DNA of 57,674 nt from an uncultured Lachnospiraceae bacterium. GTDB taxonomy: Bacteria > Bacillota > Clostridia > Lachnospirales > Lachnospiraceae. The position numbers were made by a program, and so were the translations under genes. A model generated the notes under the pieces. The model did not search any database. It saw only the letters and a program-made list of their open reading frames with translations, and was not told where the DNA came from. The stretch spans positions 6,332-64,005 of the forward strand of contig CADABQ010000014.1 in NCBI GenBank assembly GCA_902786205.1. The letters are read 5' to 3'. Shown piece by piece: positions 1 to 8,337 of the stretch (positions are counted from its first letter, which is position 1; every line of letters begins with the position of its first letter).

Positions 1-405
1 GTAACATTCGATACGGATAGGGTGTTTTATACAGAATATAAAAATAACAAATTGAACTGGAAATGTCCGGATTGTAACATGGTATTCCAGGCTCTAATGT
101 ATGATAGAGTAACGTCTGAGAAGTGTTGCCCATATTGTTCAGGTAAAAAGGCAATCCCTGGAAAAACGTCACTTAAGGCTTTATATCCTAAATTGATTGC
201 AAATGAATGGAAATATCAAAATAATGCATTATTGTGCCATCCCAATCAAATATTACCAAATTCAAATTGTAAGGTTTGGTGGGTGTGTTCTTCTTGCAAG
301 TTTACTTACTTACAAGCTATACATAAGCGCGTAAAAAATTATGAACGAAACAAAATTGCATGTCCGTTTTGTAAAGGAATGGGTAGAATAAAATATTGGA
401 ACTAA
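1..405 (+). CDS. Zinc-ribbon repeat protein (DUF4379-like), 5' end outside the window
   Basis: The frame is open from base 1, so the GTG at 22 is probably internal and the gene starts left of the window. The visible protein has two copies of a short treble-clef/zinc-ribbon unit. The first has W-x-C-P-x-C and CCPYCSGKK; the second has W-x-C-x-x-C and CPFCKG. A linker with SLKALYPKL and NEW separates them. This spacing is typical of the probable zinc-ribbon domain family (DUF4379), often found in accessory DNA, sometimes with Vsr-like nucleases. The molecular function is unknown; nucleic-acid binding is only an inference from the fold. It ends about 260 bp from the transposon end described below and may belong to the same accessory region. 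Confidence 0.6.
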   Translation, partial: VTFDTDRVFYTEYKNNKLNWKCPDCNMVFQALMYDRVTSEKCCPYCSGKKAIPGKTSLKALYPKLIANEWKYQNNALLCHPNQILPNSNCKVWWVCSSCKFTYLQAIHKRVKNYERNKIACPFCKGMGRIKYWN

Positions 406-662
406 AATATTAATAAGAAAACGGTGTTATTATATTTGCTTATCTTTGATGTATTGTTATGCATTAAAGATAAATATTTATACACAAAAGTTTGGGTTTA
501 TTAATCCCAAAACGAAAATGGGAGTTTATTCTTTGAATTTTTTTTTTTGGTTACCTTTTAGGGTGTAGGGTGACGACACCTGAAAAGCCAAACAGTAAAT
601 CTATTCGCAAAACTGAGATTTCACGAATAGATTTACCTTGTGTCTGTATGAGGTGACATCAC
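406..662. other. Intergenic stretch with three inverted repeats
   Basis: No gene is seen. It holds a weak hairpin just after the zinc-ribbon gene (TTTGGG 491-496 / CCCAAA 506-511), which may be its terminator. A small hairpin follows (GGTGT 562-566 / ACACC 576-580). A perfect 13-bp inverted repeat lies at 595-607 and 624-636 with a 16-nt loop. These lie just outside the proposed transposon end at 663. Confidence 0.55.
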
Positions 663-676
663 TGTCGATTTAACTG

Positions 677-880
677 AACAATACATAATATTTTAAGTAA
701 CAATACATAATGCACAAAAATAGCCATTTCTAGGGTATATTATGTATTGTTCTACTTTAATTATTTAACTCAAACAATACATAAAGTATTCTATTTAACT
801 TGGACAATACATAAAGTACGCTATTTTTAAGTAGAACAATACATAAAGTAGTAAATTTTTAACCAACAATACATAAAGTA
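677..880. repeat. Seven-copy terminal repeat array, probable TnsB-type binding sites
   Basis: The core ACAATACATAA occurs in direct orientation starting at 678, 700, 774, 804, 836 and 866, and once inverted (GTATTGT at 744-750). The last four copies extend to ACAATACATAAAGTA and are spaced 30, 32 and 30 bp apart, each preceded by a TTTAA-containing stretch. Such ordered, helically phased repeats are the hallmark of Tn7-family ends. The array starts about 25 bp beyond the last codon of the ancestral tniQ frame (905), so nothing else lies between the gene and the transposon end. Confidence 0.7.
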
Positions 881-904
881 GATGTGGTCAATTATCATAC
901 CTTA

Positions 905-1817
905 TTATTCTTTCATAAAGTTATAGAACAAGTAGTATAAAAGATAGCCTAAACACTCAGAGGAAAAGATTTCGTCTGGCAGGTCTTCATTTTTTAGTTT
1001 CCATATATATTGTGGATTGCATAAATTATTAGGTATCTGTTTTTTGTTAAACCAATTTATAAATTTATACTTTCATTTCCTGAAATGTCAATCCAGATTT
1101 TTTTACTTGAAAAATCTTTGCTGCACTACTTTTCTCTTTATCAAAGAATATTTTATATGCATGAATATAATTGTCGTTATTAATATCACTCATAGAACTT
1201 ACTGGAATAAAATAGCGTAAAGTTCTATCTAATCCCTTTTGATAATAATTGTTTTCAACTTTTCGTTCACATGGTAATATGTCATCTTTAACATCAGTAT
1301 ATAATTCCGTTTCCATGTATGTAATATTTCCCTGAATTGTGTAGTGAAAAAGTGTATTAATAAGCGGAATGTGATGAAATGGACATCTTTTTATGTGTTT
1401 GAATTGGAATAAAAAGGAATGATAATTCTCCTTTGCGCATTCAGGACAATATGCTATATGAGACTTTGTTAGATTTGAAAACTTGTATTTATCTAGGGAG
1501 GTAATTGGCGTAATCTGTTTTACATACCAATCTGGTAATAATACACTATATAGCATTTTGTAATTACGAGCATCCTGTACCGTTTTATTAAACATCATTA
1601 TATTTGGTATTGGATGTTCTACTGCAGAATATCCTCTTACATCTAATATTCTCAAAGCATAGCTTCCCTGAAAAACATTTACTTTGCAAAAATTTCGCAT
1701 AATACTATAAATAGATTCATATGGGCGAACCCATTCTTTTTTCCATCTATATAGCTTAAAGGTATTACCACCAGTCTGTATGAAATTTTTATCGCATTTT
1801 TCTTTGTTCGTATTCAT
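905..1817 (-). pseudogene. tniQ: TniQ/TnsD-family transposition target-selection protein, C-terminal frameshift
   Basis: The open frame is 1065-1817 (250 aa). ATG at 1817 is chosen because GGAG lies 9 nt upstream; the frame could extend to 1850. The N-terminus has the TniQ signature RPYESIYSIMRNF. A zinc-finger motif follows: C-x-x-C (about residues 124/127), then C-P-x-x-H (about 145-149), then a Leu. The frame stops at 1065. The +1 frame from about 1069 to 905 continues with 50-odd plausible residues containing NWF, PQYIWKL and LPDEIF, so a frameshift near 1070-1090 has probably cut off the C-terminus. Family members select transposition targets together with TnsC. The start overlaps the 3' end of the tnsC fragment, so the two were co-translated. 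Confidence 0.68.
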
Positions 1818-2577
1818 CGTCTGATTCTCCATATCCTGATAACTCAACACAAGTTGTAAGTTCTTTTTCCGTAGGAAAACTTACTGCCATGGGACTAAGT
1901 TTTCCATATGAATTAAGACATATATTAAATGTATCCAAAAAATATTTCATTGGTATATCATCTGCCAAAATGTTCTTTTGTGTCTTAACATTCTGAAAAG
2001 CATTCCGGTACTCTTCTGCTAATGAAAAAAAGGTTCTTCCATTTGCATAAGGAAAATAAAAATCTAATACAGTTTCAGGTTCTTCCATATTTAGAGTGCT
2101 TCTCATGTGCAGTTTATCTAATGATATTAAACAAAACTGCATATCTGCTACTTCTCGGATACCAAAAAATTGAACCTCATTTATCATAAAACGGCCAACG
2201 AGTTGGTCCTTCCCACGTCTCTTAAATTCTGTTTTTAACTCCTTTAGTTCTCTCGTTCCAAATAAAAATGCTGCAAGCTGTATATCTTTTTGATTTAAGT
2301 TATTATATAAATCCATTAACCATGAAAAATCCTTTTCTTGAAATTTCCATGCTTCATCTAAAAATAAGACAACTCTTCTATAAGGTGTTTCACATGCTCT
2401 TAGAATAAGTTCGTTCAACACACGTTCTTTCAACAATAACGCGGTATCTCTTTTCGGACATGAAATACCCATAGCCATAAGCAAGGACGCATAAAAGTTT
2501 CGCTCTGTATCAGGATGGTCAGTGATATTCCATATAATGGCAATTTCATCACTTTTGTATTTTTCTCTGATTCTAAA
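1789..2577 (-). pseudogene. tnsC: TnsC/TniB-type AAA+ transposition ATPase, N-terminus deleted
   Basis: The frame is open from 2628 down to the stop at 1789, with a first ATG at 2484. Recognisable TnsC/TniB-like sequence begins upstream of that ATG, around EIAIIWNITDHPDTERNFYA, which corresponds to the segment after Walker A. A Walker B motif VVLFLDEAW follows, then a sensor-like strand AAFLFGTREL and an arginine-rich stretch. Walker A and everything before it are missing, because the DNA upstream belongs to the ABC ATPase gene in another frame. In the family this ATPase bridges the target selector (TniQ) and the transposase. This copy should be non-functional. The 2577 boundary is an estimate, good to about 20 bp. 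Confidence 0.65.
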
Positions 2578-2840
2578 TTTTTTATTTGATGCAATTCGTT
2601 TGTATTTACATACAACGTTTTTCCTGTTTTATTACGTGTTGCTGTTTTTCCACAAAAGGCTAAAATTCCCTCATCCATTTTTTCCAACAATGTTGCACAA
2701 CGAAGTAATGTAGATTTTCCAGATCCGGAAGGCCCAATAATGGCAACCACTTCTCCTTCCTTTACAGAGAGGGAAATATCTTTTAGTACAGAAAGATCTC
2801 CAAAACTCTTTTTTACGTGTTTCATTTCTAGATATTTCAT
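2577..2840 (-). pseudogene. Polar amino-acid ABC transporter ATPase (GlnQ type), truncated
   Basis: The first 88 residues match GlnQ/HisP-type ATPases: SFGDLSVLKDISL, then the Walker A GPSGSGKSTLLR at about residues 36-47. The family's Q-loop (VFQ), signature motif and Walker B should follow after ELHQIK, but are absent. Instead the frame runs about 48 unrelated residues into the tnsC fragment and stops at 2430. Start ATG at 2840 lies 12 bp after the permease gene and is its partner. The subunit cannot hydrolyse ATP. The truncation is best explained by a deletion joining glnQ to the inside of tnsC. Confidence 0.75.
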
Positions 2841-2851
2841 AACATACTCTC

Positions 2852-4376
2852 CTATCTGTAATACTGCATTTTTTTCTCTATTTGTTCCATTACCCAGGCA
2901 ACTAAAAAATTAAAGATATAATAAAAGATACCGGCAATCACCAATGGGATAATGTTTGTTTCTGTAGCTGCTATTTGTTTTGCAAGAGTAAACATCTCTG
3001 TATAAGTCAATGCGAATGCCAAGGAAGTATCTTTTACTAAAGTAATAATTTCATTTGTTACAGGTGGCATAACTCTTTTTACCATTTGTGGAAAAATGAT
3101 TTTCCAGAAAGTTTGTATTTTACTATAACCTAATACATCTGCGGCTTCATATTGCCCTCTTGGAATGCTTTCGATTCCTGAACGGTAAATTTCTGCAAAA
3201 TAGGCTGCATAGTTTAATGAAAAACCAATAATTACAGCATAGAAACGATATGAATAAGACAAGGATACACCAAACAAATAATATGGACCAAAACATACAA
3301 CTAAAAGCTGTAACATCAACGGTGTTCCACGCATAATAGAGATATATATTTTTAGCAAGTTTTTGCAGGATAACAAAATGGGAACGCCTTATAAAGCAAA
3401 TAAAAAGACCAAGCGGCATAGAAAAAAGCAAGGTTAATATAAAAATTAGTAAAGTTGCTTTCATTCCTTTAGCAAGTTGTTTTACAATACTAGTCACATG
3501 CTTTATTGTATATTTATTTGAGGTGGTAGATTGTTCCGTTTTCATTACTTTGTCAGAACCTTTATCGCCTAAACAAATACAGTCTGTAAGGTCCCAGTCG
3601 GTTGCAATTTTTTTAAAGGTGCCATCCTTCAACATTTCTTGTAGAGTAGTTTCTACTTTGTCACGTAAACTTGTATTTCCCAGTTTAAAACCAATTTCAT
3701 ATTGCTCTTTTGAAATATGATCCGAAAGAATTGTAAAATCACCTTTTTTTGATGCAAGCTCATAGTGCGCAACTCCTTGATCCATACAGATTGCATCTGC
3801 AATACCGGACTCCAGATTCATAAATGCACTATTATAATTGGAAACTTGTTGTAGCTTTGCAAAAGTTTTTGCTAACGCCTTGTTTTCCTTAGTAGCTGTT
3901 TTCCCTTGGAAGGCAGCTAAGGCAGAGGAGGCAGATTGTACAATTACGATTTTCCCCTTTAAGTCTGTTAATTTAGAGATTGAGGAATTTTTCTTTACAA
4001 TAACTACTTGAGAATTATCAATATAGGCAGATGACCAGGTATACTTTTCTTCGTTTCCGGTCATAGTAAAACCATTCCATATGCAATCAATGGCTCCTGT
4101 TTCTAATTCCAAATCTTTAGAATCCCAATCGATTGGCTGTTTTACCAATTTCCAGTTATTTCTTTTACATACTTCTTCTGCTAAAGATAGGTCAAACCCT
4201 ACATATTCTCCATCCGCATCTTTATAACCATATGGTGGAAATTCAGCATCAAATCCTACTATAAAAGTTTTCTGTTCTGTTTTTGGTTTTTCACAACCGG
4301 TAAACAGTCCGATTGTCAATATACAGGCAAATAATAAGATAAGACCTATTGTTTTGTGTTTTGAATACGTTTTCAC
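2852..4376 (-). pseudogene. Fused substrate-binding protein/permease of a polar amino-acid ABC transporter, frameshifted
   Basis: GTG at 4376 is preferred over the upstream ATG at 4424 because GAGG lies 5 nt before it. A lipoprotein signal (LFTGC) is followed by a family 3 periplasmic-binding domain (FPPYGYKDADGEYVGFDLSLA). A HisM/GlnP-type permease domain comes next, with its EAA-like loop ESIPRGQYEAADVLGYS. Binding protein plus permease in one chain is a known arrangement in Clostridia. The reading frame breaks at a five-base run (T5 at 3360-3364, A5 in the mRNA). Four bases would restore ILQ-NLLKIYISIMRG, so this is a one-base insertion. The first frame ends at 3147 and the rest is read at 2852-3376. 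With the broken ATPase next to it, the transporter looks inactivated. Confidence 0.8.
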
Positions 4377-4513
4377 AATTACCTCATTTTTGAAACGATT
4401 ACCGAAAAGGTTTCTCTCTGGCACGTCTCTTTTTATAATTTTCTAAAAATGCGCATCTTTTGAAAAGTAATTTTTATCTTGAATTGTTTCATGAAAAATA
4501 CGACACTCTTTTT

Positions 4514-4542
4514 ATTATAACAAAGAAATAGCCTAGTGCCAA
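4514..4542 (-). promoter_or_regulatory. Sigma-A-type promoter of the ABC transporter operon
   Basis: On the minus strand, TTGGCA (4537-4542) and TATAAT (4514-4519) are separated by 17 bp, about 140 bp before the GTG start at 4376. Confidence 0.5.
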
Positions 4543-4630
4543 ATATAATTTCGCTATTTTTATTCTAATGAAGAGTCCATTCTATAGAATAAAAAAAGTT
4601 GTTTCGAAAAGGTAGTAGTTTCTATGTTGT

Positions 4631-5770
4631 TTATATAATTTCAATCGTTTCAATATTTCCACGTGTCAAAATCCACATAGGGCGAAACAACCGCATAATT
4701 TGCCAGCAGCCAAAACCATAAAGAGGATAGCTTTGTAGTAAACGATATTTTGCCAAAATACTTCTGGCATCCTCAAACCATACCTCGTGTGTTGTATGTT
4801 CAACTACATAGTGAAAATAAGGGGATTGAGCAATGGGATCATACTGTATGGTAGCGTTATATGTAATAGCCAACTGTATTGCTTCTATGTTTCCGATTGT
4901 TCTTGCTTTTGTTTCACCTCTAACAAAAGGCAATGCCCAGTCATATCCATAATTTGGGATTCCCATTGTGATTTTTTCCTTTGGAATAACACTGACAGCA
5001 TAGTTTAATACTTGGCTTACTTTATCGATAGGTGCTACGGCCATAGGAGGTCCATAGGTATATCCCCATTCATATGTCATAACAAAAACTCGGTCTGCCA
5101 CTTGACCAAGGGATTTATAATCTTTTCCTTCATATAAGAGCCCTTGCTGTTCATCAGAAGTTTTGGGTGCTAGATCTACAGTAACTTCACCCTCTATTTC
5201 TCTAATCTGAAGTGTCAAAAGTCTTACAAACTCGGTAAATAGATCTCGGTCTTCTGCAAGGATATACTCAAAATCTACGTTAACTCCACCATAATTTTTT
5301 TCAGATACTTCTGTATATATTTGCTGAATCAATTGGTCTCTTGCAATGGGATTAGAAAGTACTTGATGAATTAATTGATTACTAAACATTCCATCTGGCC
5401 CAAGTGGTGTTAGTGTAAGAATGGGAACTGTATGATAGGCAAGCGCACGCGTGAGCAACAGCTCAATAGGAAGATCTGGTGGTATCAATTGCCCATCTGA
5501 GGAAAAACCATAAGAAAATATAGATAATTCTGAAAGAAAGGGAAGTGTTTCTTCCAAGATTGTAGGAGAAATAAATGGGTAGGCAAAGCCATTTGCAAAG
5601 AGATTTCGGTATTCTTCTAATGCATCTGTAACAATAAGCAATGCCTGCCCCACTGCTAAGGGATAGGGATATTCTAATTGATTGATTGTAATTAAATTCC
5701 ATACGGAAACTTGAAACTGATTTGCGATTTGATCTACACTGTCTCCTTCTTTTACGATATAAATAAACAT
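4631..5770 (-). CDS. Spore cortex-lytic glycosidase, LysM plus GH18 (SleL/YaaH type)
   Basis: The 379-aa protein begins with one LysM domain (residues 2-46: VKEGDSVDQIANQFQVS to VGQALLIV), which binds peptidoglycan. A glycoside hydrolase family 18 barrel follows, with the catalytic strand GGVNVDFEYI; its Glu is the expected acid/base and the Asp before it the assisting residue. Relatives SleL/YaaH attack muramic-lactam cortex fragments during spore germination. There is no signal peptide, as in other SleL proteins made in the mother cell. Family members usually have two LysM domains; this one has one. It appears monocistronic. Confidence 0.82.
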   Translation of the reverse strand: MFIYIVKEGDSVDQIANQFQVSVWNLITINQLEYPYPLAVGQALLIVTDALEEYRNLFANGFAYPFISPTILEETLPFLSELSIFSYGFSSDGQLIPPDLPIELLLTRALAYHTVPILTLTPLGPDGMFSNQLIHQVLSNPIARDQLIQQIYTEVSEKNYGGVNVDFEYILAEDRDLFTEFVRLLTLQIREIEGEVTVDLAPKTSDEQQGLLYEGKDYKSLGQVADRVFVMTYEWGYTYGPPMAVAPIDKVSQVLNYAVSVIPKEKITMGIPNYGYDWALPFVRGETKARTIGNIEAIQLAITYNATIQYDPIAQSPYFHYVVEHTTHEVWFEDARSILAKYRLLQSYPLYGFGCWQIMRLFRPMWILTRGNIETIEII

Positions 5771-5969
5771 ATGCTATTACATTCCTTTCCTTTGCGTTTA
5801 TGATAGATATATGCTCAAACTTTTCCATATAGAGATGTTTTATGGACGAAGATTATTTTGATTCCTAATTAGAAAATGTTCTTCTGCAGGCGCAGCTTGC
5901 ATATACATCGCTGCGTATCTTGAGTAATAACATTTTATGTATTTCCATAAAAAAAATGCAAAATGTTTA

Positions 5970-5999
5970 TTGACATTTATAATGCTTTTTTTACATAAT
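5970..5999 (+). promoter_or_regulatory. Probable promoter of the tyrosine recombinase gene
   Basis: TTGACA (5970-5975) and CATAAT (5994-5999) are spaced 18 bp apart, giving a leader of about 85 nt before the ATG at 6090. An AAGGGGATG ribosome-binding site precedes the start. Confidence 0.5.
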
Positions 6000-6089
6000 A
6001 TATATGAAGCTAGGGGAAAAATACCTTACAGATTGTTAGGTTTTATACAATAATCTATGTAACAAATCATACAAAGGGGATGCGGTTAT

Positions 6090-7142
6090 ATGAAAACGGA
6101 AACATATTATGAAAGCGAAAAAAAGAAAAAAACGAAACAATTAAATTATTTGTTAGAAGAATTACCAAAGTTTTGCACCGATTATTTTTCGCATATTGAT
6201 CAAAATACATCGATTAATACACAGGTTGCTTATGCAGAAAATTTACTCTTATTTTTTGATTTTTTAATAGAAAAGAATCCTATTTATAAAGAAAAGCTTC
6301 CAAGGGAAATTCAAATTCAGGACATTTGTCGATTGGCAGTCCCAGATATTGAAGAATATAAACGTTATTTAAAGGTATACGAAAAAGATGGTCATGAAAT
6401 AACAAATGCGGAAAAAAGTATTGCACGAAAAATGTCAGCGTTACGTGGGCTTTTCAATTTTTTATACCGACGCGAAATGATACCGTCTAATCCAACTAAT
6501 TTTGTGGATATGCCAAAATTGCACGAAAAAGAAATTATACGTTTGGATCCAGATGAAGTTGCTATTTTATTAGATTTTGTGGAAAATGGCGGTGAACAGA
6601 TGACAAAGCAACAACAGGTATATCACGAAAAAAACAAAGTAAGAGATTTGGCACTATTTACATTGTTTTTAGGCACAGGAATTCGTGTATCCGAATGTGT
6701 AGGACTAGATATTGATGATGTAGATTTTAAAAATAATTCCATCAAAGTTACACGAAAAGGTGGCAATGAAATGTTTGTTTACTTTGGTGATGAAGTGCAG
6801 GAAGCCTTAGAGGATTATATTGTATCGGTACGTTCACATATTGTTCCACAAGAAGGACATGAAAATGCATTGTTCTATTCTAGCCAAAGAAGACGGATCA
6901 CAGTTCGTGCTGTACAAAATTTAGTTAGTAAATATACTTCTTATATTACAAAGAAACATATTACTCCACATAAGTTTCGAAGCACATATGGAACTACACT
7001 TTATAAAGAAACTGGTGACATTTACCTTGTAGCTGATGTTTTAGGACATAAAGATGTAAATACAACCAGAAAACATTATGCTGCACAGGATGATGAGAAC
7101 CGAAGAAAAGCAGCACGTGCAGTAACTTTACGCGAAAAATAA
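6090..7142 (+). CDS. Tyrosine site-specific recombinase (XerC/XerD family)
   Basis: At 350 aa it is longer than classic XerC/D (about 300). A SAM-like N-terminal core-binding domain (residues 25-130) precedes the catalytic domain (145-345). All active-site residues are visible: Arg199 (GTGIRVSE), Lys223 (TRKGGNE), His294 and Arg297 (PHKFRSTYG), His320 (LGHKDVNTT) and the nucleophile Tyr330 (KHYAAQ). The enzyme should cut and rejoin DNA through a phosphotyrosine link. A chromosome-dimer-resolution role is plausible, as related single-copy Lachnospiraceae genes sit in core DNA. No att-like repeats or phage genes flank it, so an integrase role has no support here. Confidence 0.85.
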   Translation: MKTETYYESEKKKKTKQLNYLLEELPKFCTDYFSHIDQNTSINTQVAYAENLLLFFDFLIEKNPIYKEKLPREIQIQDICRLAVPDIEEYKRYLKVYEKDGHEITNAEKSIARKMSALRGLFNFLYRREMIPSNPTNFVDMPKLHEKEIIRLDPDEVAILLDFVENGGEQMTKQQQVYHEKNKVRDLALFTLFLGTGIRVSECVGLDIDDVDFKNNSIKVTRKGGNEMFVYFGDEVQEALEDYIVSVRSHIVPQEGHENALFYSSQRRRITVRAVQNLVSKYTSYITKKHITPHKFRSTYGTTLYKETGDIYLVADVLGHKDVNTTRKHYAAQDDENRRKAARAVTLREK

Positions 7143-7180
7143 TGCGTTACCAATAAAATAAAAGAAAGGATTGATAGACT

Positions 7181-7507
7181 ATGAAAAAAATAGCAAAAAA
7201 ATTGATGTTAGGTATTGTTTTGGCATCACTAACAGTAGTTACACCAGGAGTATCTATACTACCACATAATACTAGCATGGAAGTACAGGCTGCAAAGAAA
7301 AAATTAACAAAAGCGCAAGCAAAGAAAAAAGTGATAAAATATCTGAAAAAAAAGAAATTATGGAAAAAATCATATCGACTAGAATATGATCACAAATCAG
7401 GAAATAAATATGTATTTCATTATTATGAATTTGTTACCGATCATACAGCTACCATAAATTGGTATGATGTAAATATCCGGACAGGAAAAATTACTGCGGA
7501 ATTTTAA
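7181..7507 (+). CDS. Small lysine-rich secreted protein of unknown function
   Basis: The 108-aa product starts with a Sec signal peptide (MKKIAKKLMLGIVLASL, probable cleavage after VQA near residue 37). A very basic segment follows (KKKLTKAQAKKKVIKYLKKKK), then about 50 residues ending in YDVNIRTGKITAEF. That ending resembles the last strand of PepSY-like domains (tyrosine, then TG-x-I/V), but the match is short. I do not recognise the family. An RBS (AAAGGA) precedes ATG 7181. It follows the recombinase by 38 bp and may share its transcript, ending at the hairpin at 7530-7568. Confidence 0.6.
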   Translation: MKKIAKKLMLGIVLASLTVVTPGVSILPHNTSMEVQAAKKKLTKAQAKKKVIKYLKKKKLWKKSYRLEYDHKSGNKYVFHYYEFVTDHTATINWYDVNIRTGKITAEF

Positions 7508-7529
7508 AGAATTAATGGGGTTTAGTTTT

Positions 7530-7568
7530 AAAGAATGGGGGATCAACAGACAGTATCCCCTATTCTTT
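7530..7568 (+). terminator. Rho-independent-type hairpin after the small secreted protein gene
   Basis: AAAGAATGGGGGAT (7530-7543) pairs with ATCCCCTATTCTTT (7555-7568) with one mismatch. The following run is A-rich rather than T-rich in the plus direction, so termination efficiency is uncertain. Confidence 0.45.
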
Positions 7569-7601
7569 AGAAAAATATGTAACTCTTCTCTTCTGCTTTC
7601 T

Positions 7602-8147
7602 TTAAAGATAAAGATCTGTATAGCGTTCATAGTCCATAAACATCACAATTTCCTTTTTTTTATCTCCTAACATTGTATTTACTTCAGCAATTTCATGATG
7701 GAAAAGAAAGCCACACTTTTCTTGTAAGCGTTTGGAATTTTTATTGTCTTCAAAAAAACCACACCATAAACATTCTAGTTCTAAATCTTGAAAAGCATAA
7801 TCCATTAACATAAAAATGGCCTCTTGCATATAACCTTTTCCCCAAAATGGTTCTCCTAGCCAAAACGTTAACTCACCTTCATTTGGAGCAATTGTAAAAT
7901 TACTTGCATCTCCAATTAAAATACTAATACATCCAATGGCTTTATTTGTTTTTTCAAAAGCAATTGCGTAAAATCCTGGGCAACAATATATTTCTTGAAT
8001 AATGCGTTTACTATCGTCTATGTTTTTATGAGGTGGCCATCCAGCTGGAGGACCGACATGTGGATTTCTCGCATATTCATATAAATCCTTTGCATCTTCC
8101 ATTGTCCATGGACGTAAAATAATAGTTTCTACTTCTGTATTATACAT
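7602..8147 (-). CDS. GNAT-family N-acetyltransferase (RimJ/RimL type)
   Basis: The 181-aa protein has the RimJ/RimL layout: TIILRPWTMEDAKDLYEYARNP at the start, a central strand IGCISIL, the acetyl-CoA loop region WLGEPFWGKGYMQEAI and C-terminal NKNSKRLQEKCGF. Relatives acetylate ribosomal-protein N-termini, antibiotics or small amines; the substrate cannot be told here. ATG 8147 has AAGGAG 8 nt upstream. Three palindromic boxes at 8159-8216 begin at that RBS, so expression is probably tightly regulated. It reads alone, separated from the hydrogenase operon by a terminator. Confidence 0.8.
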   Translation of the reverse strand: MYNTEVETIILRPWTMEDAKDLYEYARNPHVGPPAGWPPHKNIDDSKRIIQEIYCCPGFYAIAFEKTNKAIGCISILIGDASNFTIAPNEGELTFWLGEPFWGKGYMQEAIFMLMDYAFQDLELECLWCGFFEDNKNSKRLQEKCGFLFHHEIAEVNTMLGDKKKEIVMFMDYERYTDLYL

Positions 8148-8158
8148 ATTTTTTCTCC

Positions 8159-8216
8159 TTCTACAATGTTAGAATACTGTTCTACATAACTAGAATTGCA
8201 TTCTACACTAATAGAT
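8159..8216. promoter_or_regulatory. Three palindromic operator-like boxes with exact 21-bp period
   Basis: TTCTA-N6-TAGAA occurs at 8159-8174 and 8180-8195, and TTCTA-N6-TAGAT at 8201-8216. Start-to-start spacing is 21 bp both times, so all boxes face the same side of the helix. The first box overlaps the RBS of the acetyltransferase gene, which favours a repressor acting on that gene. No regulator gene adjoins, and I do not recognise the motif. Confidence 0.55.
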
Positions 8217-8275
8217 GTGTACCGTTTTTCACTTTATAAAATCATTTTGGAAGCAAAATTGTTTGCTTTAAATAT

Positions 8276-8307
8276 AGCCAAAGTAATTATTATAAATTAC
8301 TTTGGCT
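8276..8307 (-). terminator. Terminator of the trx-FTR-hydrogenase operon
   Basis: A perfect 13-bp stem, AGCCAAAGTAATT (8276-8288) with AATTACTTTGGCT (8295-8307) and a 6-nt loop, lies 30 bp past the hydrogenase stop codon. Its minus-strand 3' flank is AT-rich but lacks a strong U-run. Confidence 0.6.
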
Positions 8308-8337
8308 AATTGATTCTACATATTATTTATATATTTA

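Larger units (their letters stand above)
663..2577 (-). mobile_element. Remnant of a Tn7-like (TnsC/TniQ) transposon
   Basis: Three parts make this case. The first is a terminal-type repeat array at 664-880. The second is a TniQ-family protein reading towards that array. The third is a TnsC/TniB-type AAA+ ATPase fragment directly upstream of tniQ. The order tnsC-tniQ-end matches Tn7/Tn5053 relatives. The proposed outer end is TGTCGATTT at 663, with the TGT start usual for these elements. The other side is missing: tnsA, tnsB and the N-terminal half of tnsC are absent, and the tnsC fragment runs directly into a truncated ABC ATPase gene near 2577. The copy cannot be autonomous. The family assignment comes from protein motifs and end architecture; the exact end is an inference. 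Confidence 0.72.

Noticed and set aside
677..880. CRISPR-like array of short repeats
   Set aside because: The unit core is only 11-15 bp, one copy is inverted, the spacing varies (22 to 74 bp) and the in-between DNA shares TTTAA motifs. It fits transposon-end binding sites and has no cas genes.
1017..1220. Plus-strand 67-aa frame opposite tniQ
   Set aside because: Phe/Ile-rich translation of AT-rich antisense DNA with no RBS.
6090..7142. Prophage or integrative element integrase
   Set aside because: No phage, conjugation or excisionase genes and no flanking direct repeats were seen around the recombinase.
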